A stretch of 6,257 nucleotides of DNA from Chloroflexota bacterium (GTDB lineage Bacteria; Chloroflexota; Dehalococcoidia; UBA1127; JACQUN01): the NCBI GenBank assembly GCA_016210285.1, contig JACQUN010000201.1:1-6257 (forward strand), written 5' to 3'. Below, piece after piece: positions 5,623 through 6,257 of the stretch (the stretch's first letter is position 1; each line of letters opens with the position of its first letter). Under the pieces are notes generated by a model. That model did not search any database, was not told the origin of the DNA, and saw only the letters and a list, made by a program, of their open reading frames with translations. Both the position numbers and the translations under genes were made by a program.

Positions 5623-6257
5623 TCTCTTCCGCCGAAAGGAGAAGACGCGCGAGGGCGTCAAGCGGAGTCGGGAGACCTGGTTTGGGAGATTGGCGGGCCT
5701 GTTCCAGCGAGGCAGCCTGGACGAAGCCCTCTGGGAGGAGGCCGAAGAGCTCCTCGTCGGTGCCGACGTGGGGGTGGAAACCACCCACCGCCTTCTGGGT
5801 CGGGTCAAAGAGCGGGTGCGGGAGGAGCGGGTCAGCAACCCGCAGCGCGCCCTGGGCCTGCTGAAGGAGGAGATGGTCGCCATCTTGCGAATCGGAAACG
5901 GGTGGGAGCCCTTCCCCCGCAAAGATGGGCAGGTCCCCCTCCCCGTGGTAGTCCTGGTGGTCGGTGTCAATGGAACCGGGAAGACTACCAGTATCGCCAA
6001 GCTAGCCCACCATCTTCAGGCTGATGGAACCCAGGTGCTCCTGGGAGCGGCGGATACGTTCCGGGCCGCTGCCATCGAGCAGCTTCAGGTCTGGGGGCAG
6101 CGGGTGGGGGCGGAGGTCATTGCCCACCAGCAGGGCGCTGACCCCGGCGCCGTGGCCTGCGACACGGTTCAGGCCGCCAGAGCCCGCGGCGTCCAGATGG
6201 TCATCGTTGATACCGCGGGCCGCCTTCATACCAAGTACAACCTCATGGAGGAGCTGA
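5615..6257 (+). CDS. ftsY: Signal recognition particle receptor FtsY (3' end beyond window)
   Basis: The visible 214 residues hold the N domain and most of the GTPase core of FtsY, the membrane-associated SRP receptor that docks ribosomes making membrane proteins. The short basic start MLNLFRRKEK followed by TWFGRLAGLF replaces the long acidic A domain of E. coli FtsY and probably acts in membrane contact. Then come a helical N domain (about 35-90), the P-loop GVNGTGKTT (117-125), GAADTFRAAAIEQL (144-157), and DTAGR (199-203). These are typical of SRP-family GTPases, and the DTFRAAA block with the N-terminal layout favours FtsY over Ffh. The ATG at 5615 overlaps the rnc stop (ATGCTTAA) and has AAGGA five bases upstream, so translation is likely coupled to rnc. 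The G4 and closing loops lie outside the window. Confidence 0.95.
   Translation, partial: MLNLFRRKEKTREGVKRSRETWFGRLAGLFQRGSLDEALWEEAEELLVGADVGVETTHRLLGRVKERVREERVSNPQRALGLLKEEMVAILRIGNGWEPFPRKDGQVPLPVVVLVVGVNGTGKTTSIAKLAHHLQADGTQVLLGAADTFRAAAIEQLQVWGQRVGAEVIAHQQGADPGAVACDTVQAARARGVQMVIVDTAGRLHTKYNLMEEL

Noticed and set aside
4843..6000. Minus-strand open frame (385 codons) opposite rnc and ftsY
   Set aside because: It lies antisense to two clear housekeeping genes; composition is that of a shadow frame.

Overview
The window is GC-rich (clearly above 60% by eye), tightly packed bacterial DNA with no mobile elements, CRISPR arrays, rRNA or tRNA genes that I can find. Gene content and style suggest a high-GC member of the Chloroflexota or a similar deep-branching lineage: a class II nucleotidyltransferase without an HD domain, an FtsY without a long acidic N-terminal domain directly following rnc, and many class I fumarase-type genes. 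This placement is an inference from a few genes and is weak to moderate.

Layout. Bases 1-4630 are all transcribed on the minus strand; bases 4837-6257 are on the plus strand. The two blocks diverge from a roughly 270 bp intergenic region (4631-4902) that carries a good promoter for each side. Reading the minus strand in transcription order: cca (tRNA nucleotidyltransferase/poly(A) polymerase family), a small Cys/His zinc-finger protein overlapping the end of cca, and a medium-chain zinc-binding dehydrogenase. Then, after an 86 bp gap with its own sigma70-type promoter, come the alpha subunit of a class I Fe-S fumarase/tartrate-dehydratase-type hydro-lyase, a small TfoX N-terminal-domain protein, a DinB/YfiT-like protein with a Cys-bearing N-terminus, and the first 25 codons of a gene whose N-terminus looks like the matching beta subunit of the hydro-lyase. 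On the plus strand, rnc (RNase III) is followed, with an 8-base overlap, by ftsY (SRP receptor), which runs off the window.

How they fit together. cca and rnc are both RNA-processing genes placed back to back, and rnc-ftsY is a translationally coupled pair joining RNA processing to protein targeting. The hydro-lyase operon is the more unusual part. The alpha and beta subunits of such enzymes are normally adjacent, but here they seem to be separated by tfoX-like and dinB-like genes, and the alpha subunit differs from the usual family pattern at a conserved active-site loop.

I do not see a clear new defence or mobile system. The observations most worth a second look are the split and divergent hydro-lyase, the small C4HC3 zinc-finger protein coupled to cca, an apparent substitution at one metal-binding acidic position of RNase III, and a seven-codon reading frame placed over the rnc start.
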